A stretch of DNA of 64,000 nucleotides, taken from positions 407,695,889 through 407,759,888 of the forward strand of contig NC_081408.1 in the NCBI RefSeq assembly GCF_030272615.1, written 5' to 3'. The notes beneath the pieces were generated by a model. The model ran no database searches and was not told the DNA's origin. It saw nothing but the letters and a program-made list of their open reading frames with translations. Below, piece by piece: positions 1 to 10,611 of the stretch. The translations under genes and the position numbers were made by a program. Source of the DNA: Cryptomeria japonica (Eukaryota; Streptophyta; Pinopsida; Cupressales; Cupressaceae). Position 1 is the stretch's first letter. Each line of letters begins with the position of its first letter.

Positions 1-2282
1 TTTGGGTAAGTTAAATAATATTATTTTATATTGTTCTACATCAATATTTGTCATGGTTGGTATGAAATATTATATTTTGGATTATTTTTATTGGTTGAAG
101 AAGTTGTATAGTTTTTGCTCAATTTCTATTTATTGGGAGATTTAAGTTTGTTGTGTGTGTGGCTTGGTTGGAGAATTTTCTAAGAATTATTGATTTGTCT
201 TTTGGAGCTTGGCTTGGATTTGCTTGAGGTTGCGATTTTTGATGGTGGATTGAAGATTTGGCTTGTCGTTTCTACAACAATTTTGCATTCCATAACTTCT
301 ATTTTCTAGGTTGGGGATTTTAAATCCTTCTTATGCAATTTGATTTGAAAAGATTGTATTCTTCGTGTTTGTGAAAAATATACAGTTAATGTATTCGCTG
401 GGATTTTATTCTTGATTTTGGTTATTGATAATTTTGGTATTTAGACTGTCGTGCCTATGCATTGTTGTGAATGAGTCTATCCTTGTGATGGTGTATGTTT
501 GATTTATTGATTTGAGATGATTGATTTCACTATTGGAATGAGCAAGATGAGAAAGGCCTTGTTGTTATTCTTTGGGCTCATGTTGAGTATGTTTGATAAT
601 CAGATTCTTGATGTTTAAGGATTCTTGGTTGCCTTTGATTATTATCTGATATATAACCTTGGTTATCTGAGTTATGATGCATCTAAGATCCCTTGGTTAT
701 GTTATATTATGTTGTGTATGTGTTGTACCCCAAGGTCTAGGTGCATGCTAGGGGGAGTGGGCTTCCAAGTGAGTGATCAGGGTCGTGGGGAGTAGACAAC
801 CAGGTTACTCAAGGTCTAGATTGCCAAACTATCTCATTGGGAGTTTATCTTGTAATAAAGTGAGAATTTAATTTATTTATTCTAGGAAGGTTGGGTAATA
901 GTAATTCACCATAATATGGTAAGAAATGGTTTGTGGTCTCAACACATATCCTTGGGGTGTTTATAGTGATCTGGGAATGGTATAGAAGACCTTGGTGATC
1001 CAGGTAATCTAATCTCCCTTACTCCTTCAATGTTGAAATGGCTCCGCATGGGCATTATGGATGCTGGGAGAGGTTCCTAGGTTCCCATTATGGTTGCATG
1101 TGATGACACTCCTTCCCTACATGTAGGTCCTAGAACCTTGAGACTTGATTTGATGTGTTGCCTCTGGATATTTTATGTTGGAAGTTTTATGATTCTTAAG
1201 CCTTGTTTTGGCCTTGTGATGTGTAGAGAGTTATCCTTGGGTTGTTAGGTGTCAGCCTAGATCTAGAGTGTGAGTGGGATCTTGTGTCATCTCCTAGCAC
1301 GGGGGTGGTTCCTTATGGTTCCAGATGGTCGGGTGGTTTGATGCCTTCTTCCATTGGGATGTTCTTCTTGGATTCTAGCATGCACGGATCAGATTCTTGG
1401 ACTCTTCTTCATGTGATTATTCTTGGAGCTGATTTCTATGTACTTGGTAAATAAGACTATGTATCAAGATGCTTTATATTTGTAAAAGAGATCATGTATT
1501 CCTATGCTATGTATTGTGAAAGAAAACATGCACCTTTATGTTATGTATCTTCTCATGATGTAATAGTTATTCCTCTATGTAATGCTAGGTCATAATTCTA
1601 TGTGAAAGAAAGAGATGGTATTTTGTACTTGCATTGTACTTATACTATATGAAAGAATTGTATGTGTAAGCTTATGGAGAAATTAAATTGGAAGGATAGT
1701 ATTTGTTTAAAGTAACAAAAATATTCAATTTGTGAGGGATTATTTTGTTTAGCTAATTGAGCTAGTTATCTTGAGTTATGTAATGAAGATTAAAGGTTTC
1801 TCTATTTTTGTTTAAGAGAATGGTTATTAGGATTATTTGTTTGGGTTGTTTCTTAAGGAACCTAAAGAATATGATAAGGGATTAAATTATGCTATGTGGT
1901 TGAATTAAGCTTACGAGTTAATGAAATTGATGTAGTTGAATGGGAAGTAAATGGATACTTTGTAAGTTATATTATGAAGTTCTAAATGGTTATGTGATGT
2001 GTTAGTTTTATGTCAAGTAGTGACATTGAGATACTTTAGGGAATGGATATGCATTGTATGGTTTAATTATGGAGTTAAGTTAATGATTGATTGGTTCACT
2101 TGTGTAATATGGTTTCATGGTTATGTTCATATATATTTCATACATATAGTAATGATGCAATAATGATTTAAGGAATTAATGTGTATTCTAGATGTTGTAA
2201 AGATTAATTGAAAAAAAAAATATTATCTCCTTTGTTAGTAGATTTTGGTTTATTTCTCTAGGGTATTTTGGCAGGCATTACA
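1..2282 (+). repeat. 5' LTR of the LARD-like element (3' part)
   Basis: It aligns base for base with 5230-7616 and then 27989-28085, with roughly 3-8 percent mismatches by eye depending on the stretch. It ends ggcattaca at 2282, directly before a primer-site-like sequence. About 1.4 kb of its start lies outside the window, judged from the sister LTR. It preserves the empty target site of the inner insertion (agtaatgatgcaataatg near 2150-2167) and the single-copy state of the stretch that is duplicated in the sister LTR. No coding potential was recognised. Confidence 0.85.
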
Positions 2283-2300
2283 TCTAGTATCAGAGCTACT
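2283..2300 (+). promoter_or_regulatory. Primer binding site, tRNA-iMet type
   Basis: The sequence tagtatcagagctact directly follows the LTR end. It matches the plant initiator-Met primer site tggtatcagagc with small changes. Minus-strand DNA synthesis would start here. Confidence 0.7.
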
Positions 2301-3810
2301 GTTGCAAACACTAGGATCTCTGGTTAAGGTTGTTTCTCTTAGTCTTGTGTGATGTGTTATAATGTTATCTTTTACTTGAATTGTTCTTTGAGATTGGTGT
2401 TTAAAAGGACATTAGAATTTTGAATATTTTAGATGTTTATGTGATGGGTTCTCTCTCTGACCCTTCCTAGAAACCATAATTGTGATTAATATCTTAACTA
2501 ATGTCGTTCTTACATGATTAGATTGTTATAAATCCTTAATAGACAAAAAGATGAAGTGTTTGTAATATGTGTAAATGAAGAACTTGTATGAGACACTTTA
2601 TCTTTCCTAGTATATGTCCTCTTTCCTTAAGAATATATGTTTAGACTCATGTAAGAGAATGCATTGCATTAAAAATAATAAAGGAATATGGTTATGTAAA
2701 TAAATTTATGGTCTTAAAGGTCTGATGTGCACTCTCTAACACATCCAGTGCATTGTACCCTTGGAAGTTGTGTAGCGGTCACTCCCTTTGGTGTGACTGA
2801 TAATGGTCACCTCGTGATGTAGGTTTGGATGAGTTGGATATATTGCCTTGATTTAATTGGTGATTGAATTAAGTGTCATTGGAGTTAATTTGGTTTATGG
2901 ATTTCTATAATTCTTCATTCATCTATTTTGTTCTTATGGTGGCACTTATCACACTTTATTTCTTGTTGATTTCACTAGCAATTTTTCGTTATTTAATGTT
3001 GAATTTGATGATCATTTCTTTTAGACTTTTCCCTTTTGTTGTTGTCTCTAGTCGTCATTTTGAATGATGAGTATTGTGGCCCCTTGTGTTGTATTAAGTG
3101 TAGTCTCTATCATGTTCACATGGAACCTCTGATAGTGTGTGCAAGCGAGGACACCGCAGAGAAAAGCACTAGACTTAGCGAATAATTAAATAATGATAAT
3201 ATTAATTGAGTAGATAAATATGTTAATAGATGAAAGGTAATGGTAAATTTCTAGATTTTATGAAATATCAGATAGAAGTGCGTTTGGACTGCAAATTTTC
3301 TATCTTCAATGAGTGCCTATGTATAAAATGTTGCATAAAATGTATATATGTCTTCTTATTTGCATGTAGCTAGATGTTAAAGGAGTGCTGACATACTTGA
3401 ATGGTGTGAATTATTGTGATTCATGCTTATAGATGCTAACTTGATGACATAAATCATAGTTTGTCTTGCAAATTTGGATTAAATGAAGTTTTCTTGAAAA
3501 TACTTTAATGACTTAGCATGCTTATTGTAATTAGTAGGGGTATTGTGACTTTTTTATCTCTTGTGAAATGCATTCACCCTGAATAATTGGAGTGTAGTAA
3601 GGAAACTTTTTTTATCATTATCTTGCTTTGAGCTAGGAAATGTTAAAATTAAGAAGATTGATTAATGAATCCTTAAATGAGAAAGATTAGGTATATTGTT
3701 TGTAATTGTGTTAAAGGAAATATTTTAATTTGTCTATGTTTAAGAAGTTTTAGATTAATGTGTATGTTTTCAACCTAACTTTTGTGACTTCTAGGAGTAA
3801 GTCGAGCCTA
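2301..3810 (+). other. Non-coding interior of the LARD-like element
   Basis: About 1.5 kb of AT-rich sequence between primer site and polypurine tract. The longest open stretch is 64 codons (2873-3067), hydrophobic and without any gag, protease or polymerase motif. I see nothing conserved with the other elements in the window. It may carry packaging signals, but none can be recognised from sequence alone. Confidence 0.7.
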
Positions 3811-3822
3811 AGGGGGGTAGGA
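3811..3822 (+). promoter_or_regulatory. Polypurine tract of the LARD-like element
   Basis: The purine run aggggggtagga lies immediately before the 3' LTR start tgtagtgcc. It is the expected plus-strand DNA primer and fixes the LTR boundary and the plus orientation. Confidence 0.75.
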
Positions 3823-4439
3823 TGTAGTGCCCCTCCCTGATTCGTCTTTCCTTTTTGTGCATCGATAGATTATATTGGCATAGCTTAGACTATTTTTATG
3901 ATGCTATGATTGGGTGTTTATGGATCTACTTACGATTTGGATGTTTCTTTATTGGTGATAGACATATTATATTTGTACTTGGCATTATGATTTTATGAGG
4001 ATGATGTTGGACTCTTATTTGATGATCTATATGTACTCATTTCATATGCATGGTTAATATTTGTTTATGGTGATTTGACGATATTGTATGATGTACTAAC
4101 CCTATTTCATGATTATATTGTGTACGATGATGTCGATGATAGTATTTGACTGTCGTGACTATCTTCCAAGTGTATTCGTGATAGAGACGATGTCATATCA
4201 TTCATTACGAGCATGATATGATGTTGTGATTGTCTTCACTTTCCTGTTTATTTATGTTATATGTTATTGCATATGTTGTTGTATATGTATTGGTGGTGAC
4301 AGGTTTGCAGGTACCAGACATTGACTCCACCTAGCTCCACAGGTCTGAGAGTGTCTTTATCCCAATTACAAGTTGATCAAAGATGAATTTGTTGCCTAGC
4401 ATCAAGTGGTTTCTTGAGTTATCCTATGTTGGATTGTTT

Positions 4440-5080
4440 TGTTGTGTATAATTATTAAATTGGTTTAATTATTAATTAATGAATTAATTGATTAAATTGA
4501 TTTATATAGTTTAATAATGTTAAATTATTTAAATGGATTTACATAGTTTATAATAAAATAATTAAATAAATAGTTGATATAAATATTTAATATTAATGTG
4601 TGATTATTAATTAAATTATAAATTAATTAATTGGTTTATATAATTTATTAATATTAAATTAAATTAATGGATGACATTAATATTTAAATATAATTATTGA
4701 TTTAATTATTGGAGGTTATTATTTATTAATGTTATTTTGTGAATCATAATATTTGGCATTTATAATTATCCATGAAATATTATTTATTTACTATTATATT
4801 TTATACGTATGTGGGATATATTAATGTCACTGAGTTTAAATTATTATTGGCTGGAGCATTTATATGTATCCGTACATTTAATTATTTGTTTATTGTTTTA
4901 TTTATTTATCTATTTATTTATTGTTGGGATATTAATTACTTATTTAATTATTTATTATTTTATTTATTTATTTAATATTGCCCTTTTCTATTTTATTTAT
5001 TGGTTAATGGGATTATTTATTATTGTTTATTTTTCCTACCCATTTATTTATTTATTATTTATCTTACCTACCCTTTCCCA
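4440..5080. repeat. AT-rich low-complexity tract (ttta/attaa rich)
   Basis: Long runs of attaatta, aatttaat and tttatttatt fill this part of the LARD LTR. Open reading frames here are rich in Leu, Ile, Tyr and Phe only because of base composition. There is no sign of a gene. Confidence 0.75.
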
Positions 5081-7040
5081 TTGTTGGCTGCGAGTTTGGA
5101 GATTGTAATAATATTATTGTTGTTTCAATTTTCGAGATGGTTGGTAAGAAATATATTGTTTTGGTTTAATTGTTTATCCATTATCTAATAATTTATCCTA
5201 CCTACCCTATTTTATTATTGGTTGAGATATTTGGGTAAGTTAAATAATATTATTTTATATTGTTCTACCTCAATATTTGGCATGGTTGGTATGAAATATT
5301 ATATTTTGGATTATTTTTATTGGTTGAAGAAGTTGTATAGTTTTTGCTCAATTTCTATTTATTGGGAGTTAAAGTTTGTTGTGTGTGTGTCTTGGTTGGA
5401 GAATTTTCTGAGAATTATTGATTTAGCTTTTGGAGCTTGGCTTAGATTTGCTTGAGGTTGCGATTTTTGATTGTGGATTGATGATTTGGCTTGTCGCTTC
5501 TGCAATAATTTTGCATTCAATAACTTCTATTTTCCAGGTTGGGGATTTTAAATCCTTCTTATGTAATTTGATTTGAAAAGATTGTATTCTTTGTGTTTGT
5601 GAAAAATATATGGTTAATGTATTCGCTGGGACTTTATTCTTGATTTTGGTTATTGAGAATCTTGGTATTTAGACTCTCGTGCTTGTGCATTGTCGTGAAT
5701 GAGTCTATTCCTGTGATGGTGTATGTTTGATTTATTGATTTGAGATGATTGATTTCACTGTTGGACTGAGCAAGATGAGAAAGGCCTTGCTGTTATTTTT
5801 TCCAGGCTCATGTTGAATATTTTTGATAATGAGATTCTTGATGTTTAAGGATTCTTGGTTTCCTTTGATTATTATTTGATATATAACCTTGGTTATCTGG
5901 GTTATGATGTATTTGAGAGCCCTTGGTTATGTTATATTATATTGCATATGTGTTGTACCCTGAGGTCTAGGTGCATGCTAGGGGGAGTGGGCTTCCAAGT
6001 GAGTGATTGGGGTCATGGGGAGTAGACAACCAGGTTACCCGAGGTCTAGACCGCCAGAATATCTCACTGGGAGTTTAATTTGTGATCAAGTGATAATTTA
6101 ATTAATTGATTCTAGGAAGGCTGGGTAATAATAATTCACCATAATAAGATAAGAAATGGTTTGTGGCCTCAACACATATCCCTGGGGTGTTTATAGTGAT
6201 TCAAGAATGGTTGAGAAGACCTTGGCGATCCAGGTAATCTAATCTCCCTTACTCCTTCAAGGTTGAAATGGCTCTGCATGGACATTATGGATGTCGGGAG
6301 AGGTTCCCAGGTTCCCATTATGGCTGCATGTGATGACACTCCTTCCCTACATGTAGATCATAACACCTTGAGTCTTGATTTGATGTTTTGCCTCTAGATG
6401 TTTTATGTTGGAAGTTTTATGATTTTTAAGCCTTGTTTTGGCCGTGTGATGTGCAAAGAGTTATCCTTTGGTTGTTAGGTGCCAGCCTAGATCTAGAGTG
6501 TGAGTGGTATCTTGTGTCATCTCTTAGCATGGGGGGTCGTTCCTTATGGTTCCACATGGTCGGGTGGTTTGATGCCTTCTTCCATTGGGATGTTCTTCTT
6601 GGATTCTAGCATGCATGGATTAGATTTTTGGATTCTTCTTCATGTGATTATTCTTGGAGCTGATTTCTATGTACTTGGTAAATAAGACTATGTATCATGA
6701 TGCTTTATATTTGTAAAAGAGATCATGTATTCCTATGCTATGTATTGTGAAAGAAAACATGTATCTTTATGTTATGTATCTTCTCATGATGTAATAGTTA
6801 TTCCTTTATGTAATGTTAGGTCATAATTCTATGTGAAAGAAAGAGATAGTATTTTGTACTTGCATTGTATTGATATTATATGAAATAATTATATGTGTAA
6901 GCTTATGGAGAAATTAAATTGGAAGGATAGTAGTTGTCGTTATAGTCTTTGTTTAAAGTAATGGAAATATTCAAGTTGTGAGGGATATATTGTTTAGCTA
7001 ATTTAGCTAGTTATCTTGAGTTATGTAATGAAGCTTAAAG

Positions 7041-7458
7041 GTTTCTCTAGTTTTGTTTAAGAGAATGGTTATTAGGAGTATTTGTTTGGGTTGTTTTTTA
7101 AGGAATCTAAATAATATGATAAGTGATTAAATTATGCTATGTGGTTGAATTAAGCTTATGAATTAATGAAATTGATGTAGTTGAATGGAAATTAAATGGA
7201 TAGGTTGTAAGCTATATTATGAAGTTCTAAATGGTTATGTGACGTGTTGGTTTCTCTAGTTTTGTTTAAGAGAATGGTTATTAGGAGTATTTGTTTGGGT
7301 TGTTTCTTAAGGAATCTAAAGAACATGATAAGGGATTAAATTATGCTATGTGGTTGAATTAAGCTTATGAGTTAATGAAATTGATGGAGTTTAATGGAAA
7401 GTAAATGGATAAGTTGTAAGTTATATTATGAAGTTCTAAATGGTTATGTGATGTGTCG
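7041..7458 (+). repeat. Two-copy tandem duplication, 209 bp period, in the LARD 3' LTR
   Basis: The stretch beginning gtttctctag at 7041 recurs at 7250 and runs on to about 7458. The two units are nearly identical. The sister LTR has only one copy, near 1797-2005. The duplication therefore arose in this LTR after the element inserted, or was private to one reverse-transcription product. Confidence 0.85.
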
Positions 7459-7616
7459 GTTTTATGTCAAGTAGTGACATTGAGATACCCTAGGGAATGT
7501 ATGTGCATTCTATGGTTTAATTATGGAGTTAAGTTAATGATTGATTGGTTATTTCGATTACATAATATGGTTTCATGGTTATGTTCATATATATTTTGTG
7601 CATATAGTAATGATGT

Positions 7617-7910
7617 TGTTAGAGTTATCATGTATTAGCTAATAATTATTTATTTAATTATTAGTCTATTATCCTCTACACTTAAGCTAAACTTAGGCAT
7701 TTAATAATATTGTAGGAACATTATCCCTTTAGGGTTGCACAATCTCCTTTTATAAGGATTGTATTGTATTTCTTTTTTATTCCCTCTCTGAATGATAATC
7801 TTTTTCTTCAGAGCCATTATTGCTTTTTTGCCTCCATTCTTCTCTCATGACAGGTATTTTGCTTGCAGATGTTCTTGGGATCTCTGAAGTTGTATTTCTC
7901 AACTTCTTCA
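7617..7910 (+). repeat. 5' LTR of the short-LTR element
   Basis: It runs from tgttagagtt to caacttcttca and matches 27661-27983 closely. It lacks a 30 bp hairpin that the other copy has after attgtagg. A tttataagg box at 7748-7756 is a candidate TATA element. Confidence 0.85.
7748..7756 (+). promoter_or_regulatory. Candidate TATA box of the short LTR
   Basis: tttataagg sits mid-LTR and is conserved in the sister LTR (about 27821-27830). The position is right for an LTR promoter, but nothing else supports it. Confidence 0.4.
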
Positions 7911-7923
7911 TGGTATCAGAGCC
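7911..7923 (+). promoter_or_regulatory. Primer binding site of the short-LTR element
   Basis: tggtatcagagcc is a perfect match to the plant tRNA-iMet primer site and starts at the first base after the LTR. Confidence 0.85.
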
Positions 7924-9576
7924 TACATCTTCTGCTACTTGTTCTTTATTTTTTAGAATATTTTTTGGAGGCTAGGGTTTCATTTTTTTCAGAGTTTTTT
8001 TTCATTTTAATGTGTTTTTTTAATAGCACAAAAGGGGGGGGGGAAGGCCTCTGCAGGTCCATACGGCCCAGAGCAGGTCGTGGACCCTTCTCTCCAACCC
8101 CCATTCCTTGGTGTCACCGCCCTCCCACCTCATCCTTCACCACCCTCCGGTCTCCCGCCCATGACGGCCCCCACTGCTCTGGCTCCCGCCCACTGGATTT
8201 CTTTCTGGCCAGTGCCTTTTTCCGACCTACAATTTTTTTTTCCAGCAAGGATGAATTTTTTCAGCAAGTTTTTCAGGCAAAAGAATATTTTTGGAATATT
8301 CCACTGATGCCATGTTGACGTCAGCAGTACAGAAGCTTTGCATGGCTCCTGAGACCCTCTTTGTGCCCTAAAAGAGGGTTTTTTTTCTTTTGGCCATAAC
8401 TTGGGCATACGATATCATTTTTTGGCAAACAAGATATCATTGGAAATATAGTTTTGTCTACTTTCCAGATTTGTGGGTTTCATCACCTGGTTTTTCTGTT
8501 GGTACATTATATAGCGATTTGAAGTCAAAGGAGTTGTTTTCAATCTCGAGCTCGTATATTTTCACTAGTTTCTTCATTTTCACGATTCTAGCGGCGTTGG
8601 GATGGTGTTTCAGAGCTCTTCATATGATCCATGTACTTTTTGTAGATTTTACTCTAAGTATATTTTATTCAGTTTTTTGTGTTTTCACATTGTCGAATTA
8701 CTTGGACATATGAGCTCATGGAAACTTCTCGTTTGGGTGGGATGAATTATTGTTGGTTGTTCTTCATGTGTTTCTAGCCTTTTGTCTTCTTTGAGAATTG
8801 TATACATCTTTTTGTAATCATTTTCCTTTTTGCAAATGAACTGAGATAAAGTGACACTATGCTTTGCATGCTTGGGATCTTACACATCTTGTGCCTTATT
8901 GTACTCACACTCCATTATAAAGTGCCATGGGAGGTTTGATGTTTGCCTTTGTTTGTCATCTACCTTTGTCATGTGAGTGTTCCTTCTACGACATTAGCCT
9001 CATGATGTGTGTCAAGTGAGTGTTCCTTCCATGACACAAGCCTATATATTTGGTTGTACTTTATGTTGCACTCTCGATGTTCCTGGTTCTTTGTCATGCA
9101 ATTTTTCTTAGCATTTGGTTTTAGTGTACCTGACACCTCACCCTTGTCAGCATTATGGATGAGTTTCTCCTATTGGTTGTTGGTTCTAATGCTTGCTTGG
9201 TTCGTTGGAGTGAGCTATGTATTTAGTATTTGTTCTTATGTACTATGTGGATGCAATGGTTGGTTACCTATACATTTTGGTGAGATGGATCATTTACCAT
9301 ATGGACATTCTTTCATTCTTTTTTTTGGAGGCAACCTTCCATCTTCAATTGATCAGCTCTTTAGACTTTTGTGTTTTTTGCCATCTGTGTCTTCAAGTTT
9401 AGTTGTTTGCCTTTGTTTGCCATCTGATTCAAGTAGTGTTATTTGAGGGCTCTCATGTATATTACAGTCTTCTCTACCCGATCATCTTCTATTTTAGTGG
9501 AGGTTCTTCAGATTGACAGTTATTCTTTGACAGTGTTTGTAGCTTCATGCTTCACTGGTGTTCTTCATGTTCAACC
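7924..9576 (+). other. Left interior of the short-LTR element, apparently non-coding
   Basis: It includes a g-run and a GC-rich, proline-codon-rich patch (about 8033-8210) unlike its AT-rich surroundings. Open stretches of 75-151 codons here overlap in several frames and on both strands and show no domain. A short phrase (gtttgcctttgtttg) recurs near 8943 and 9407, and gtgagtgttccttc near 8965 and 9017, hinting at internal duplication. I recognise no gene. Confidence 0.6.
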
Positions 9577-9813
9577 TGTTGGTGCCCAAAACCACAGATT
9601 GGGAAAACAAGAGGCTGCCAATCCTCTTTCTATTTCCACAATCGGCCTTGGCCAATGAACAGGAATGGTCGAAGACCAAATTCCCCTGCACTCTAGGCTT
9701 CACTAGACCTAGGCGGGTGTACCCCAATCTCCAAGCACAAAGAGATTTCTTCTTTATAGTGATTTTAAACTTGAGGACAAATGTTTAACAGGAATGGAAA
9801 TTTTCTTGAAACT

Positions 9814-9819
9814 TTTATT
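9814..9819 (-). terminator. Candidate poly(A) signal AATAAA in the gypsy 3' LTR
   Basis: tttatt on the plus strand is AATAAA in the element's sense. It is conserved in the other LTR. It lies downstream of the LTR ORF, so a transcript ending here would carry that ORF at both ends. Confidence 0.4.
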
Positions 9820-10611
9820 GAAACTTATGTGCTTTAAGAATGTTTATTATTGAATACTTGTAAACAAAGTGTTGAGAAAAATATATACTGAAAACAAAAA
9901 CAGCTTCAGGACTGATTAGTAATTATGAACAAGGCAAAGATCACAAGAATTAAAAGATGCTTTTGAGTTAACGACCTTAAACATATATCAGAATTGTTCC
10001 AGAAATCAACACTAGACCAGTGCCTTCATCCGCCAATTAGTGTATTACTTATGGACATAAATCTTGATCAGACCCTAGAGACAATTTTAAAACTATTGCT
10101 GAAGTGGTTTCATTAAGTGTTGTGAGAACAGTAAAAACTTAATTTTATATTCAATCACAACAGCTTGTGATGTCACATTACAACAAACCCTTCTAAGATT
10201 TATCTAGGGGACTCAAACAATCATCAACATGAAAAAATAACACAATGATCAAGGAATTAGAAGTAGCAAGCTTTATATATTGATCTTAAAAAAACAATAC
10301 TGAATACATAAGCTGCACTCACAGAAATTACATGATTTCTCAAAGACTTTTCATTCTCATTTACCATTCTGTAACATAAGACTAATAGTCCCTTGGCCCT
10401 TTTTTTAAAAACTATAGACGATTGTGATCCTCCCCCTTTGTGATACAAAATGACTCAATACAAATACATATGCCAAGGGACACGAATGAAAGGACAAACC
10501 CTTTCATTATCCTAGACAACTAACTGAACAACAACTAAACAACCTAACTAAAACATCAATTACATTACAAACATAAAACTAAACAATAAACTAAGACTTT
10601 CGGTCCAGCCG

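Larger units (their letters stand above)
3823..7616 (+). repeat. 3' LTR of the LARD-like element, first segment
   Basis: It starts tgtagtgcccc after the polypurine tract. Its first 1.4 kb has no counterpart in the window because the sister LTR is cut by the window edge. From 5230 it matches 1-2282. The segment ends at the duplicated target gatgt, where the short-LTR element begins, and resumes after 27983. The implied full LTR length is about 3.7 kb, very long for a plant LTR. It contains an AT-rich tract and a private tandem duplication, listed separately. Confidence 0.85.

Noticed and set aside
1242-1454. 70-codon ORF with a near copy at 6500-6685, possibly a conserved small gene
   Set aside because: Both copies are simply the two LTRs of one element; similarity is from shared origin, and the frames differ in length and start.
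2283-2300. tRNA gene at the tggtatcagagc-like sites
   Set aside because: Only the short primer-site complement is present, with no cloverleaf around it; the same holds for 7911, 28293, 37861, 51556 and 63202.
4772-5188. Hydrophobic ORFs resembling membrane proteins
   Set aside because: They lie in a ttta-rich tract and overlap in three frames; AT-rich composition alone gives Leu, Ile, Phe and Tyr codons.
7863-8408. ORFs of 75-151 codons on both strands near the short-LTR primer site
   Set aside because: They overlap each other in several frames, start inside LTR or primer site, and have no domain.
9009-9446. 145-codon plus-strand ORF
   Set aside because: Cys/Phe/Ser rich with no recognisable domain, not conserved with anything else in the window, inside a non-autonomous element.
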